Below the pieces are notes generated by a model. That model saw only the letters and a list, made by a program, of their open reading frames with translations, did not search any database and had not been told where the DNA came from. From Sorghum bicolor (Eukaryota > Streptophyta > Magnoliopsida > Poales > Poaceae), in NCBI RefSeq assembly GCF_000003195.3, contig NC_012873.2:25145317-25209316 (forward strand): a stretch of 64,000 nt of DNA. Direction: 5' to 3'. Made by a program: the position numbers and the translations under genes. Positions 21,647-31,920 of this stretch are shown piece by piece (position 1 is the stretch's first letter; each line of letters begins with the position of its first letter).

Positions 21647-22780
21647 CTAATTACCATCCTCCGGAGATGGTGTCTCCTGTGGTTCTTCTTCATGAACTTC
21701 CTTCACTGTAGAGTCTCTCTCTGGTCTGGGCTTGAATGTGAAGTGTTCTTCTTGTCCATTTATGTTAAACTTGATTTCTCCCTTCTCGACGTCAATGTGG
21801 GCATTGGAAGTGCTCAGAAATGGCCTTCCAAGGATAATGGACACTTTTGAGTCAGGGCTCATGTCCAGTACCACGAAGTCTACTGGCACAAGGAAATCTC
21901 TTATCTTGATTGGAATGTTTTCAGCGATACCCAACGGGTGTCGAACTGATTGATCTGCTAGTTGTAGGCACATTGATGTTGGTTCTAGGGTCGTATGCTT
22001 AAGCTTCTCATAGACTGATGCTGACATCACACTGACACTTACTCCGAGATCACAAAGTGCATTGTTAAAGTGTTGGTTTCCGATTGAGCAATCAATAGTG
22101 GGGCATTCTGGATCGTTCTTCTTCCTTGGTGGTTTGTTGAGGATGGCCGCACTACATTCTTCTGTCAGCTTGATAACCTCAGTGGTGGGCAGTGGTCTCT
22201 TCTTGTTAAGAATATCTCTGATGTACTTTGCATATGTAGGTACCTGTATGGCATCAAGGAGAGGTATGTTGACATATAATTTCTGAATGACCTCTACAAA
22301 CTTACCAAACTGCTCATCCGACTGCAGTCCTCTGTTTCTTCTAGGAAATGGCAAATAGTTGGTGTCGTAAAAATCTTTCCTCATTGTTACAGTTCTTGGT
22401 GTTTGTAGCAGATCTTCTGCTTCAACTGGGCTTTCTTCTTCTATCATTGCTGGTTGCACTGGTGCTGGTGTTCTTTGTTTCTCTTTTGGGTATGGGGGAT
22501 CCCTGGTAGCTTTGCCTCCTCTAGTAGTTATGTTCTTTACCAGCTCAATGTTAGTGGCAACAGGCAGTGCAGCAGCTAGCTTTACTAATTTAAGCTCTAC
22601 CCTTTTATTAAGAATGTTTTGCTCATCAAAGGTAGTTAATAGAAAATCCATTTTATTGTGTATATCTTTTTGATATGATTCATTTGTGTCTAGCCTTTGT
22701 TTAACTTCATCATTAGTCTTTGTCTGTTGAGCAATTATCTCTTTTAATGAAAGCTGCTTCAAAGTATTACCTGAATTCAT
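21647..22780 (-). pseudogene. Element D gag C-terminus and aspartic protease
   Basis: A 377-codon frame. The first half is helical and charged (KEIIAQQTKTNDEVKQRLD, KMDFLLTTFDEQN). The second half holds a retropepsin: PTIDCSIGNQHFNNALCDLG, where the catalytic triplet is DLG as often seen in Athila-type proteases, then SVSVMSASVYEKL and the C-terminal motif SIILGRPFLST. It begins in an ATGA overlap with the end of the upstream gag piece, which indicates a one-base frameshift in gag. No reverse transcriptase follows the protease. Confidence 0.85.
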
Positions 22781-23608
22781 ACCTTTGCTATTGGGTTGAC
22801 TCGAGGTAGGTTGATATTTGTAGCCCTTTGATCTCCTTTGAACCTGGCCCTCTGTTCAATCCAATGGAGCAAATTTTCCATCTTGGTTGATAATGCATTT
22901 ACTTCTTCTGGTATTTCTTCACTTTGATGACATTGTTGAGCTTTATCTTGGAACCAGCTTTGGTTTTCTGCTATCTTATCCAAAAGTATCTCTGCTTTTC
23001 CAATTGTGAGCTCCAAGAATAATCCCTTAGGAGATGCATCTAGGCACTCACGATCCTTCTGGGTTAATCCATGGTAGAAGGTCTGCATAAGTAACCATGT
23101 GGCCATTCCATGGTGAGGACAATCTGATATGTATCCTTGAAAACGCTCCCATGCTTCTTGAATGGTTTGTGTCTTCTACTGTTGGAAACTGACAAAATTT
23201 TCTCTTAAGGCATCTGTCTTGCCCATTGGGAAAAACTTTGATAGAAAGGCATCTGACAAGTTCGTCCAGTTGTTGATGTTATCTTGATGAATGTAGAACC
23301 ACTTCCTCGCCTTTCCTTCTAGTGAGAATGGAAAAAGGTGAAGCAGTATGACATCTTTGTCGACTCCGTTGATGTGGATTGTGCTTCCAATCTCTATGAA
23401 ATTCTGCAAGTGTGCACTAGCATCTTCATGTGCCTTTCCACTGAATTGTGTAGCTTGTACCAAATTGATGAGGCTTGACTTGAGCTCAAACTCGGGTGCT
23501 CCTTTTTCTACTGCAAATCTTGGACCAGTTGGAATGTTCTCAAGGCTTGGAGCAGAGAATTCTCGTAGGGTTTTTTTTTGTGCCATAGCTTCAGCAATTG
23601 GTAGCTAG
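22777..23608 (-). pseudogene. Element D gag N-terminal and central parts
   Basis: It starts MAQKKTLREFSAPSLENIPTG at 23586 and continues LINLVQATQFSGKAHEDA, LHLFPFSLEGKARKWFY and LSKFFPMGKTDALRENFVS, the typical Athila gag capsid pattern. An in-frame TAG (plus-strand CTA at 23176-23178) separates it from the next open piece, 23106-22777 (MQTFYHGLTQKDRECLDA). That piece ends in the ATGA overlap with the protease frame. One stop and one frameshift therefore break an otherwise well preserved gag. Confidence 0.85.
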
Positions 23609-23876
23609 CTTCTTCTTTCTTTCTTGATTGCTTTGGTTCTGATGATGAAGAGTTGAATGTACCCAAAGTCAATCCTGATATACCCTGTATAAAAATATAA
23701 ACATAGAAAAACAACAGGGTGAACCTGCCAAAGCAGAGGTGCCTTGTTATGATTTCTCACTTAGTAGCTGTTTTATGCAATTATTTCTCTATAGTCTAGT
23801 CTAATATTTTATATGAGTAACCTTAACTGATTTCCTGACTTTCCTTACCGTTCCTATGTGTTTCCCTTTTGTGTGG
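23609..23876 (-). other. Element D leader
   Basis: A short AT-rich region between the primer site and gag. No coding signal is seen. Confidence 0.6.
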
Positions 23877-23894
23877 TCCCCGGCAACGGCGCCA
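23877..23894 (-). other. Element D primer-binding site (tRNA-Asp type)
   Basis: The minus strand reads TGGCGCCGTTGCCGGGGA eight bases inside the 5' LTR. This is the aspartate-tRNA-type primer site usual in Athila and Tat elements, and F has an identical one. Confidence 0.85.
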
Positions 23895-23902
23895 GAAATG
23901 CT

Positions 23903-25405
23903 TGTTGACACTTACTAACACCACTTAGATACTAGGTTGTCATCCCCAGCATGGTGCCAGAGTGTACAAGCATATTTATGAATATGGAGGCTCTCTAGAA
24001 AATAATCTATTCTATCCGCAAGCGCATAGATAAAACACCTCATTGTAGCATTTCACCAGGTAATTCCAGATATCGTTATTTATAATTTTGCTTAAGACAA
24101 CAATGGAGATAAAGATAAGGATAAAATCTATCAAGGCATAGACTAGAGATAAACTTGCAAGAACATGATTACTAATGAGGAACTCATCACACAGTCACTT
24201 ACTTTGGTAGGGGGTAAGCCATAATAATAATGATAATGAAATATAAACTCTTGGGTAAATAACACAGCGATTAGAAAACAGACTACTCCTCATATATGTA
24301 AGGTGACGTCGGATTAGCTAGAGAATGGATTCTAAGTTATCTACTATCTACTAAGTCACAATCTACTCTAGTTATCTACAAGATCATATATAGCATAAAA
24401 GACTCTTCATTCATGTATAAGGAACATTGCTAAAATAAATCAGAGCATCACAAGACTTACTCTGCAATACAAATTCTGCCTGTCCTATCAACGGAGGGTG
24501 GACTATATAAGAATCAACGAAGCTGTCACTATCGCGAACTACCACACGACCCGGCCAATAGGATACATTTGTAGGTAAATAACATCTAAGCACCACGCCC
24601 ACATGTGATCTACCACTTAACTCCCACGTGTGAAGAGCTAAGCGCTTTGCAAACTTATACATAAACTCATTATCAATCATAACTATATCAAATACAGAAC
24701 TAGAGCAAACTAAGAGCATAATAAATAGAGACATAATGCAATTAGAACAAAGTAGTAGAGAAAGATATGAAATAATACCAATCTTTATTGATGAAGATCC
24801 GAATCCAGAGCGCTAGGCTCTACTTCTCTAATTCCTATCTAATCAATCCTCTAAACTTGAAGGATTAGGGAGTAGCTAATTCTAATTCTCTATGGGGGAG
24901 AAGTTCTAAACCCTAACTTTGATGGCTACCTCTGATAATGATTTCTCCTCTCTCCCCTGGGGTGGAGAGGCCTTGATTATATAGTCCTTTCAAGTGAATT
25001 TGGGCCGTCGGATCAAACCGACATTGATCGCACGGTTTTCCTTGATCCTTTAGGTCGGTGGAGCACGATCCAGGATATTGGTTCTGATTGGCCCCGAGGC
25101 CAGGGCGGGCGCCCAAGGGGGGAGGGCAGGCGCCCTGCCCCCGAGCCCGTCCGGTCTCCCATTCGTCCCCGTGGCTTCTGGACTCTTCTAGATTAAGGAA
25201 AATTGCGCGGCACGTAATTATCTCATTGTAAACATGACATGTGGGCCTTCTCTCCATATTTTCCGATAACCCCCTGCAGAAATAGATAAACACCAAAGCT
25301 CATGGAATTCTGTCAGATAAAACCCTAATTCTAGATGTTCGGTGCATATTGATCCTTTTACATGTTTAGTTGATGGTTAATTTTAGTACTTAAGGACCGT
25401 CAACA
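23903..25405 (-). repeat. Element D 5' LTR
   Basis: This 1503 bp copy of 16209-17657 is longer by a block at about 24455-24492 and a smaller block near 24710. It ends at the GTTGG duplication. The TATATAA box (minus strand) is at 24977-24983 and the U3 frame at 25296-24913. Confidence 0.93.
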
Positions 25406-26164
25406 GTTGGCTATATTTGCTATCGTGGAAATAACCATGTGCTAATAATGAGATGAGACCGGGCGGGATGACGATAGTGAAGCAACAAGGCATGGATGTC
25501 TTGAGTGTGAATCTATCCCCGTCTGTGTCGTTTAAGGACCGATACGCTGTACGTCCTCGTGTCATGTTGAACGCATGCCTAACACTTAGTTGGCCAGATA
25601 AGTCGTTCCGACCATGAAACCTACGAGTGCAACTCTAGCCGGATACCCCGTTCTGTTTGAGTGCGCACCCCGGTTGGTAGTAAGGATGTGCGGGGAGTCA
25701 ATGGCGTAAGACCGAGGTGTCAGGTTAGAGTCCTGACCCTAGCAGATTGGCGGTCCCTGGGGGTGCAGCGCTGGACGGACCTGCGAATTGGTCTGGAGTT
25801 GTGCTAAAGGTGATCCGAGCTGCCCTCGTGAGGTATGCTTGGGTGAGTGCTAGGAATACCCCTCCAGCTGGATAGGAATCGATTCGAATCGCCATCTCTC
25901 CCGGATAGTGAGAACTGGACTCGAGCAGCGGCAATGTAGGATTTACTAAATATACTTAATGGTTATGATGAGAATGATGATGGCTATGTGATAATCCAGA
26001 TATGGTTATTATTGTGATGCTTAATAATCAAGTGTATGCTTAGAACAGGTGCTAATCTAGAGGATAGCTGTTTTAAGTAATGAACTTGCTGCTGAAAATG
26101 TTATAAATGTGTTACTCAAAACTAAGGCTTTTATGCAAAATGTGAGTCAAACTAGCTCACTGTT
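25406..26164 (+). repeat. Element C 5' LTR, second segment
   Basis: It starts with the GTTGG duplication of D and continues the LTR of C. Part of it (about 25700-26160) matches the H LTR at about 49570-49990 in reverse complement (for example AATCGATTCGAATCGCC and the gtgagtca...agctc stretch). It contains no gene. It ends at CTCAC plus TGTT, where E and F are inserted. Confidence 0.8.
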
Positions 26165-27434
26165 TGTTGACGGTCCTTAATGCTCATATTTAACCATCAA
26201 CTAATCATGGAAAAGGATCCAAATGCAACCAACACCTAGACTTAGGGTTTTATTTGACAGAATTCCACGAGTTTTGGTGTTTGTCTATTTCTGCAGGGGG
26301 TTATCAGGAAATAAGGAAGAAATGCCCACACGTCGGGTTTACATAGAGATATTAACGTGCCGCGCAATTTTCTACCATCTAGAAGACTCCAGAAGCCACG
26401 GGAACGAACGGGAGGCCGATCGGGCCCGGGGGCAGGGCGCCCGCCCTACTCTCCTAGGTGCCCGCCCAGCTACAGTGCCCAATCAGGACTCTCTTTCGGG
26501 ACAACGCTCCACCGACCTAAAGGATCAAGGAAAACCGTGTGATTAATGTCGGTTTGATCCAACGGCCCATATTCACTTGAATGGACTATAAAACCAGACC
26601 CCCTGGCCCCTGGAGATCATACCTCTTCTACAGAATCAAAGTTAGGGTTTCAATTCTTCATCCAAGTAGACATGATCCCTCTAGTTCTACCTCTAGTTCA
26701 TCTAGATCTAGTTCTAGTTCATCTAGTTCTAGTTCTAGTTCCTCTAGTTCTAGTTCTAGTTAGTTCTAGTTGTAATCTAGAAAATAGGGAGATAGAAGAG
26801 GAGAGCGGAGGAGGAGCCGGATCTGTCGGATCTTCCTCAACATTGTACTTTTGCAGCAACTGGTTCGTTCTTCATCGTTCTCCAGGTTCTTCAATTCATA
26901 ACTCCTGAGTTCTCTAATTACTTTTATTTACATTCAAGTTATTGATTGGATTCCCGCTTGCATCAAGTGCTCTAATCTTTGAAACATTAGAGTAGTAATT
27001 AATAGATTAGACGTGGTGTTTAGTCTTGCAATTACCTGGAATTGCACCCAATCCTGCGGATTGTTGTGGTAGCCCTATGGTAGTGACAGCCCTAACGGTC
27101 GACGTATTCCACCTCGTTCGGATCGGTGTTTGTAGGACCGTAGTCGGAGCTTCCTAGCCCCCTTCTCATCTCTTTCTATGGTTAGTGTTCTGATGTCCCG
27201 AAATAGATAATCTTGAAGTAATTCTTGATTCTTAGATCAACTAGAGAACTCTCAGGAAACTTCCTCTCTTCCCACCAAAAATAATTATATAGTTATCCTT
27301 GGGCGATCTTGGATCTTAATTAGTACACTCACGTTCTCTGTGGAAAATCGATACTCTGGAATACTCCCGGGTGAAAGCTACATCGGTATCCGTGCGCTTG
27401 CGGATTTTTCTGTTTGCATTTAAAATACCCAACA
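26165..27434 (+). repeat. Element E: solo LTR of the Athila-like family
   Basis: A single 1270 bp LTR begins TGTTGACGGTCC and ends AAATACCCAACA. Its first 400 bp resemble the LTRs of D and F; the rest has diverged. It has a TATAAAA box at 26587-26593 and the U3 open frame at 26223-26546. No internal region or second LTR belongs to it. It abuts the left LTR of F with one base between them. Confidence 0.8.
26671..26771 (+). repeat. TCTAGT simple repeat in solo LTR E
   Basis: Imperfect array of TCTAGTTC-type units lies shortly after the TATA box. In one frame it reads as a serine run, an artefact of the repeat and not evidence for a gene. Confidence 0.85.
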
Positions 27435-27435
27435 C

Positions 27436-28630
27436 TGTTGACGGCCCTTAAGTACCAAATATAATCATCAAATAAATAAAGAAAAGGATCAAAATGCAAC
27501 CAACACCAAGACTTAGGGTTTTATCTGATAGAATTCCACGAGTTTTGGTGTTTGTCTATTTCTGCAGGGGGTTATCAGGAAATATGGGAGAAAGGCCCAC
27601 ACGTCGGGTTTACATAGAGATATTAACGTGCCGCACAATTTTCTATCATCTAGAAGACTCCAGAAGCCACGGGAACGAAAGAGAAGGCGATCGGGCCCGG
27701 GGGAAGGGCGCCCGCCTTGGTGCAAAGTCCAATCAGGACCCGTCTCGCAGATTACGCTCCACCGACCTAAAGGATCAAGGATAACCATTCAATCAATGTC
27801 GGTTTGATCCGACGGTCTAGATTCACTTGAGGGGACTATATAAGCAGACCCCCTGGCCCCTGGAGGAGAACAAGTTCATCATAGAGTTGAGAGGTGCCCT
27901 CGAAGGATAACCTTTCCTCTAAATAGACTTAGGGCTTAGCATCCAATGTGAGAGTAGACTAGATCTACTAGATTGAGAGAGATAGAGTGGAGGTGTAGAT
28001 CGGAGGAAGCCTGACCTGTCGGTGTCTACTCCGAGGTTGTACCTGCGGGATCAAGTTCTCCTAACCCGAGGCTTGCTCATAGGATTCTTCAGTAATTCGA
28101 CTTCTAAATTCTAGTAAGTTCTTGTTTTATTGTTCTTTGGTTTATGAGTTTACTTTAATCTCTTCCGGTTGAGTTTAGAGTAATCATTGCTAGCATAAAC
28201 ATGGTGTTTGGGCTAGGGTACTCATAGATATCCCCTAACTAGCTGGACCGTGGTAGTAGCAAGGAACGTGACATTTCCGAGTTACCTTTGCATCCCACAT
28301 CTCGTTAGCAGGATGGGTAGGGTTTATAGGTGCGGGTCGAACATCCTTTGTGGTGTCTAGATTCCGTGTGCCTCCCCAATAGAACAGTAGATCATCCTTA
28401 CGAAGGTTAGAACGAGACTACGGTTGCAGTCTTCTGTATACATCGCTCACATCGAATCATATTCTTTGTAGCCTAAAGGGTAGTAGCAATAGATTTAGTT
28501 AGTCAGATGCACGCTTTCTCCCAGTGGTAAAAATATAAATACGATACTCTGGATAACCTCCCGGGTGAAGTGCTCACCGATATCCGTGCGCTTGCGCATC
28601 ATTTTCTGATGGCGTTACCAAATATCAACA
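27436..28630 (+). repeat. Element F 5' LTR
   Basis: 1195 bp, starts TGTTGACGGCCC, ends AAATATCAACA, and matches 33748-34965. TATATAA box at 27837-27843, with the U3 frame (27494-27784) just upstream. Confidence 0.93.
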
Positions 28631-28638
28631 AGCATTTC

Positions 28639-28656
28639 TGGCGCCGTTGCCGGGGA
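28639..28656 (+). other. Element F primer-binding site (tRNA-Asp type)
   Basis: TGGCGCCGTTGCCGGGGA lies eight bases after the LTR end. It is identical to the primer site of D. Confidence 0.87.
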
Positions 28657-28753
28657 GAAAGACGGTTTGCTGAGATAACTTTGAGTCCTGCTATTATCTT
28701 GTATTATACTTTTATTCTTTTATTCTTTTATCTTTTTATTTTTTTCCATCTTT

Positions 28754-29457
28754 ATGGATAACTCAAATTCCACACCTATTATTGAATTTTTTGTACCTCC
28801 GGAGACCAGCCATAGACCATGAGAGTCATCCAGTCCTTTCTATGCCCCTAATTATGATCTGTGTCCGAAGTTGATTGCAATAGGTCAAAACCAACCCTTT
28901 TCTATAGCCGAGGTCCTATCTTTTAATCAAGAAGATAATGAACATTTAGCTACACCTAGGGAATCTGTTAATCTTTCTATAAATTCTGGTTTAAACCAAG
29001 CCCTACAAGACCATGTTTTTTCTCGATATTTTCACATTGGTCTTAATCATATAACCTTTGGTAGAGTCTTTCTTTCTTTATTTATTAGTAAAGGAAGGTA
29101 TGTCTTCATTTGTGGACATACTTCTTGCACTAGTCTTCATAAAAAATTCCTAGAGATAGAGAAGGAATCATCTCCCAGACAAGGAAAGGAAGTTTCAATA
29201 GCCGATTTCCAAACATTCCAATCCCATCATTCGGCTATCCGACCCATCCTTGAGCCTTATAATTTCTCCTATGCTCTTTCTCTTGAACCTCCTGATGATC
29301 CTATGAATCTCTCTAGACATCCCATTCATAAGAGTCACCAAGACCACAAGGAGGATCGAGAAGAGCAGCATCAATGGCTAGAGGGCATTAAAAATCCATG
29401 TGCTATCACAAATGAATGGATAGATAAAACAAACTTGAGAGACAATCCTAGTTAAGC
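28754..29457 (+). pseudogene. Element F unrecognised ORF in gag position
   Basis: It begins MDNSNSTPIIEFFVPPETS and, after one in-frame TGA near 28820, continues to a stop at 29455. The protein is about 234 codons long, with PFSIAEVLSFNQEDNEHL, HVFSRYFHIGLNHITFGRV and a His/Asp/Glu-rich end. It lies where gag is expected, but I cannot match it to the Athila gag seen in D. It has no zinc knuckle and no membrane segment. It could be a highly diverged gag or a replaced sequence. Confidence 0.4.
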
Positions 29458-29475
29458 ATTCATGAAGAATCATCC

Positions 29476-29781
29476 TTGGAGTTTGAGAATAAGAGAAACA
29501 ACAGTGAGCATGAAAGTGATTTCATAAATACCTCACCAAATCCTTGCTCATATAAAACATCTCCCCAATCAATTGGTCTCTCCAACATCACCACATTTGA
29601 GATCTCCAGCCCCCTCTTCCTTTTTTATAAAAACTTTAAAGGGGTGGTTATCGATGTATATGTCTATAATAAATATTGCAGATATCGTTCAGTCGATCTT
29701 GATATAGGCACGCTTAGGTTGGTGTTGGAGGGGAAACCACTTCACCAACATAACTTTATGGTTTCCCAAGGACAAGCTTAG
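29476..29781 (+). other. Element F short open frame of unknown nature
   Basis: A 101-codon frame directly after the gag-position ORF, in another frame. It includes FEISSPLFLFYKNFKGVVIDVYV. It may be a frameshifted continuation of the ORF upstream. No family is recognised. Confidence 0.25.
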
Positions 29782-31225
29782 TGTCTTAAAACAAACACTT
29801 ATCAGATCGTAACATGAACTTCTAATTATTTGCAACATTACCTTGTGTATTGAGCATATAAGGATAATTGTAGAAATATTCCTTCGGGTATTTTTGTCAC
29901 TAACCTTTCCAGGATTGGAGCAAGAGGATCGGATGACTGACAAGCACAAGGTATGTCCAACCAATCATCATACAACATTGAATTAAATTCATCCAAACTT
30001 GAATTTTGCAAAATTCAAGCTTGGGGGAGTACTTTACATAAAAACATCATTTGCCATGTTGCTATGTTGGTTGTCCTTACCTTTGAGACATGCTCAATTT
30101 GTTAAATACTACTCACACTACTTCATCTCCACTTGAGTAGATCTCTATAAATGCTCTCATGCTACCTTTATTTGCTTTAGTATATGTCTAAGTTTGGAGT
30201 AGTTTCATTTATCTCTTAATTAAGCATGGTGCTTAGTTTAGGAATGATGATCTTACTTCCAAAGGATTTTTAAATTAAGCATGGTGCTTAGGTTAAAATG
30301 CCCTCCGAAATCAAATTAGACATGGTGTCTAGGTTGATTTTTGAGCCGATAGTATGCTATAGTAGATATGGGATATTTTGTTGGACTAACCCCTGCAGGA
30401 AAACTTTCAATATCAACCTGGGAAGTCCTGAGATACAAACTCACATTGGAGATAAAGGAGACACATGAAGTTTAACAATTTGCACAAGAAGGACATAGCT
30501 CATTCATCATAAAGAGATGATCCATGGAGGGTGCCCCAAACACGATGCACAACCGCTAAGAAAGGAAAGCTTCCATAAGGTGATACTATACCATCACTCT
30601 TCAAGTAAGGTAACACCTTAAGGTACTTGACTATCACTTTTATAAGCTTCTCCTTGGTTCTGGCATACACATGAATAAAAGAGACAAATATGTATGATTT
30701 GTAGCTCCAAATTAACCAACCCAATTAATTCAACATGTTTAGTCCTTTAATATTTGTTCTTAGTACTACCTTCGTGATCCCACACTCCTAATCATATAAG
30801 CTAATATGTTGCACATTCAATCTTTGAAAGATATAAACAAAACATAAATATAGATAGATTATCTTTCCATTAGGTTGAGCCATCTGATCTGACAAATGCT
30901 ACACTCATGATCCATCAACTTTGTCTCGCTCACTATGCTTAAGGTTAGAGAAGAACAAATACACTTTTGGTTCTGTTGGTGTTTTCCACCAACAGGGCCC
31001 ATGCACTTGATCTCTGCCTTGTCTCTATGAACAGGTACACTTCAAGCAAAACATGGAGGAGTTTTACAACTCCCAGACTCCACCAAGTGAAGGACCTGGA
31101 TCTACAAGCACAAACACACTGAGCAGGATATTGCCAACACCGCACTTCGAACTGCTGGACAAACGAAGAACATGGGTGTCTCTGTATCAATAGGTGCAGA
31201 CGCCAAGGTCCACACCTAATCAAAG
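29782..31225 (+). other. Element F non-coding interval with hairpin repeats
   Basis: No protein of known type is seen. The interval holds three related hairpins at 30221-30235, 30276-30290 and 30317-30331, and otherwise AT-rich unremarkable sequence. The text AAGCTTGGGGGAGTA at about 30017 looks like a decayed extra purine tract. Confidence 0.55.
30221..30331 (+). repeat. Three hairpin repeats with a constant ATGGT loop
   Basis: TAAGC-ATGGT-GCTTA occurs at 30221-30235 and 30276-30290, and TAGAC-ATGGT-GTCTA at 30317-30331. The third copy changes two stem pairs on both sides, so pairing is kept while the loop stays the same. Flanking bases (AAATTA before, GGTT after) are also similar in copies two and three. 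Confidence 0.8.
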
Positions 31226-31920
31226 ATGCACCTAAAGGATGAAGACAATGAGAAGTCTTGTCTAGAAGACTTAAAACATTGCATCTTTGTCGGAGGAGGT
31301 CAAGATCGTCGACTCAAGTCGCCTTTCCTGATCAAGAAGGACGACCTTGGTGTTCCAAGCATCGAGTGCACAATCAATAGATACTCTTTTCAGAAGACAC
31401 TCTACGACACCGCATCTGACGTCAACATAATGGCCGCAGTCACTTATCAGCTCCTGCATAGAACCACACCCCTACAACCAACATACATTCAGCTCCAGAT
31501 GATTTTTAGGTCATTGACATGGGAGAAGACGAGTACGATCCACCCATCATCCTTGGAAGACCGTTCCTCAACACTATCAAAGTTATCATCTATATTGGAA
31601 CCGGAGAAGTCCACATGCACTTCCCCTCTGAGAACGTATGCCAGTACTTTAATGATTCTAACTATATAGTTGAAAATGCTAAGCAGATCAGGATGGGAAG
31701 AAGACGACGCAACCGCAACCAGAGGAGGAAAATCATCAAGGACGGATGGGCAGACTACGAAGGAGAAGTGGTAAGGTCTGAAGACATACAGCTTGAACAG
31801 AACTGTCCTGAGGAGACCGTAGCGCCGAGTCGGGTGTGGAGAGAGAAGATAGTTACACACGAAGAGGAGGCGCCGCCGGAACGACCGACTACACCATGCA
31901 GCGAATCCCAGGACGACTAA
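31226..31920 (+). pseudogene. Element F aspartic protease remnant
   Basis: Frame 31226-31669 carries PSIECTINRYSFQKTLYDTA, with the catalytic triplet as DTA, then SDVNIMAAVTYQLLH. The continuation is in another frame from 31519, with DPPIILGRPFLNTIKVIIYI, the C-terminal retropepsin motif, then an Arg-rich and an acidic tail. The frameshift lies near 31500. The layout matches the protease of D (LGRPFLST), so the two elements are related, but the triplet and the frame are damaged. Confidence 0.7.

Larger units (their letters stand above)
16209..25405 (-). mobile_element. Element D: Athila-like, pol-less LTR retrotransposon
   Basis: A 9197 bp minus-strand element with LTRs ending TGTTGAC/GTCAACA, a perfect GTTGG duplication, a tRNA-Asp-type primer site, gag, an aspartic protease and a downstream Athila-type ORF. 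The interval between protease (ends 21647) and the downstream ORF (starts about 20777) is only 0.9 kb and contains no reverse transcriptase, RNase H or integrase. It therefore looks non-autonomous and must have used enzymes from another element. Its LTRs differ by a few percent plus two small indels. Confidence 0.9.

Noticed and set aside
23877..23894. tRNA-Asp gene fragment
   Set aside because: Only 18 bases complementary to a tRNA 3' end, at the exact place of a primer-binding site, with no tRNA body.
26581..26763. Poly-serine open frame
   Set aside because: Produced by the TCTAGT simple repeat in solo LTR E.
26671..26771. CRISPR-like or structured array
   Set aside because: Repeat units are contiguous with no spacers; a eukaryotic simple repeat.
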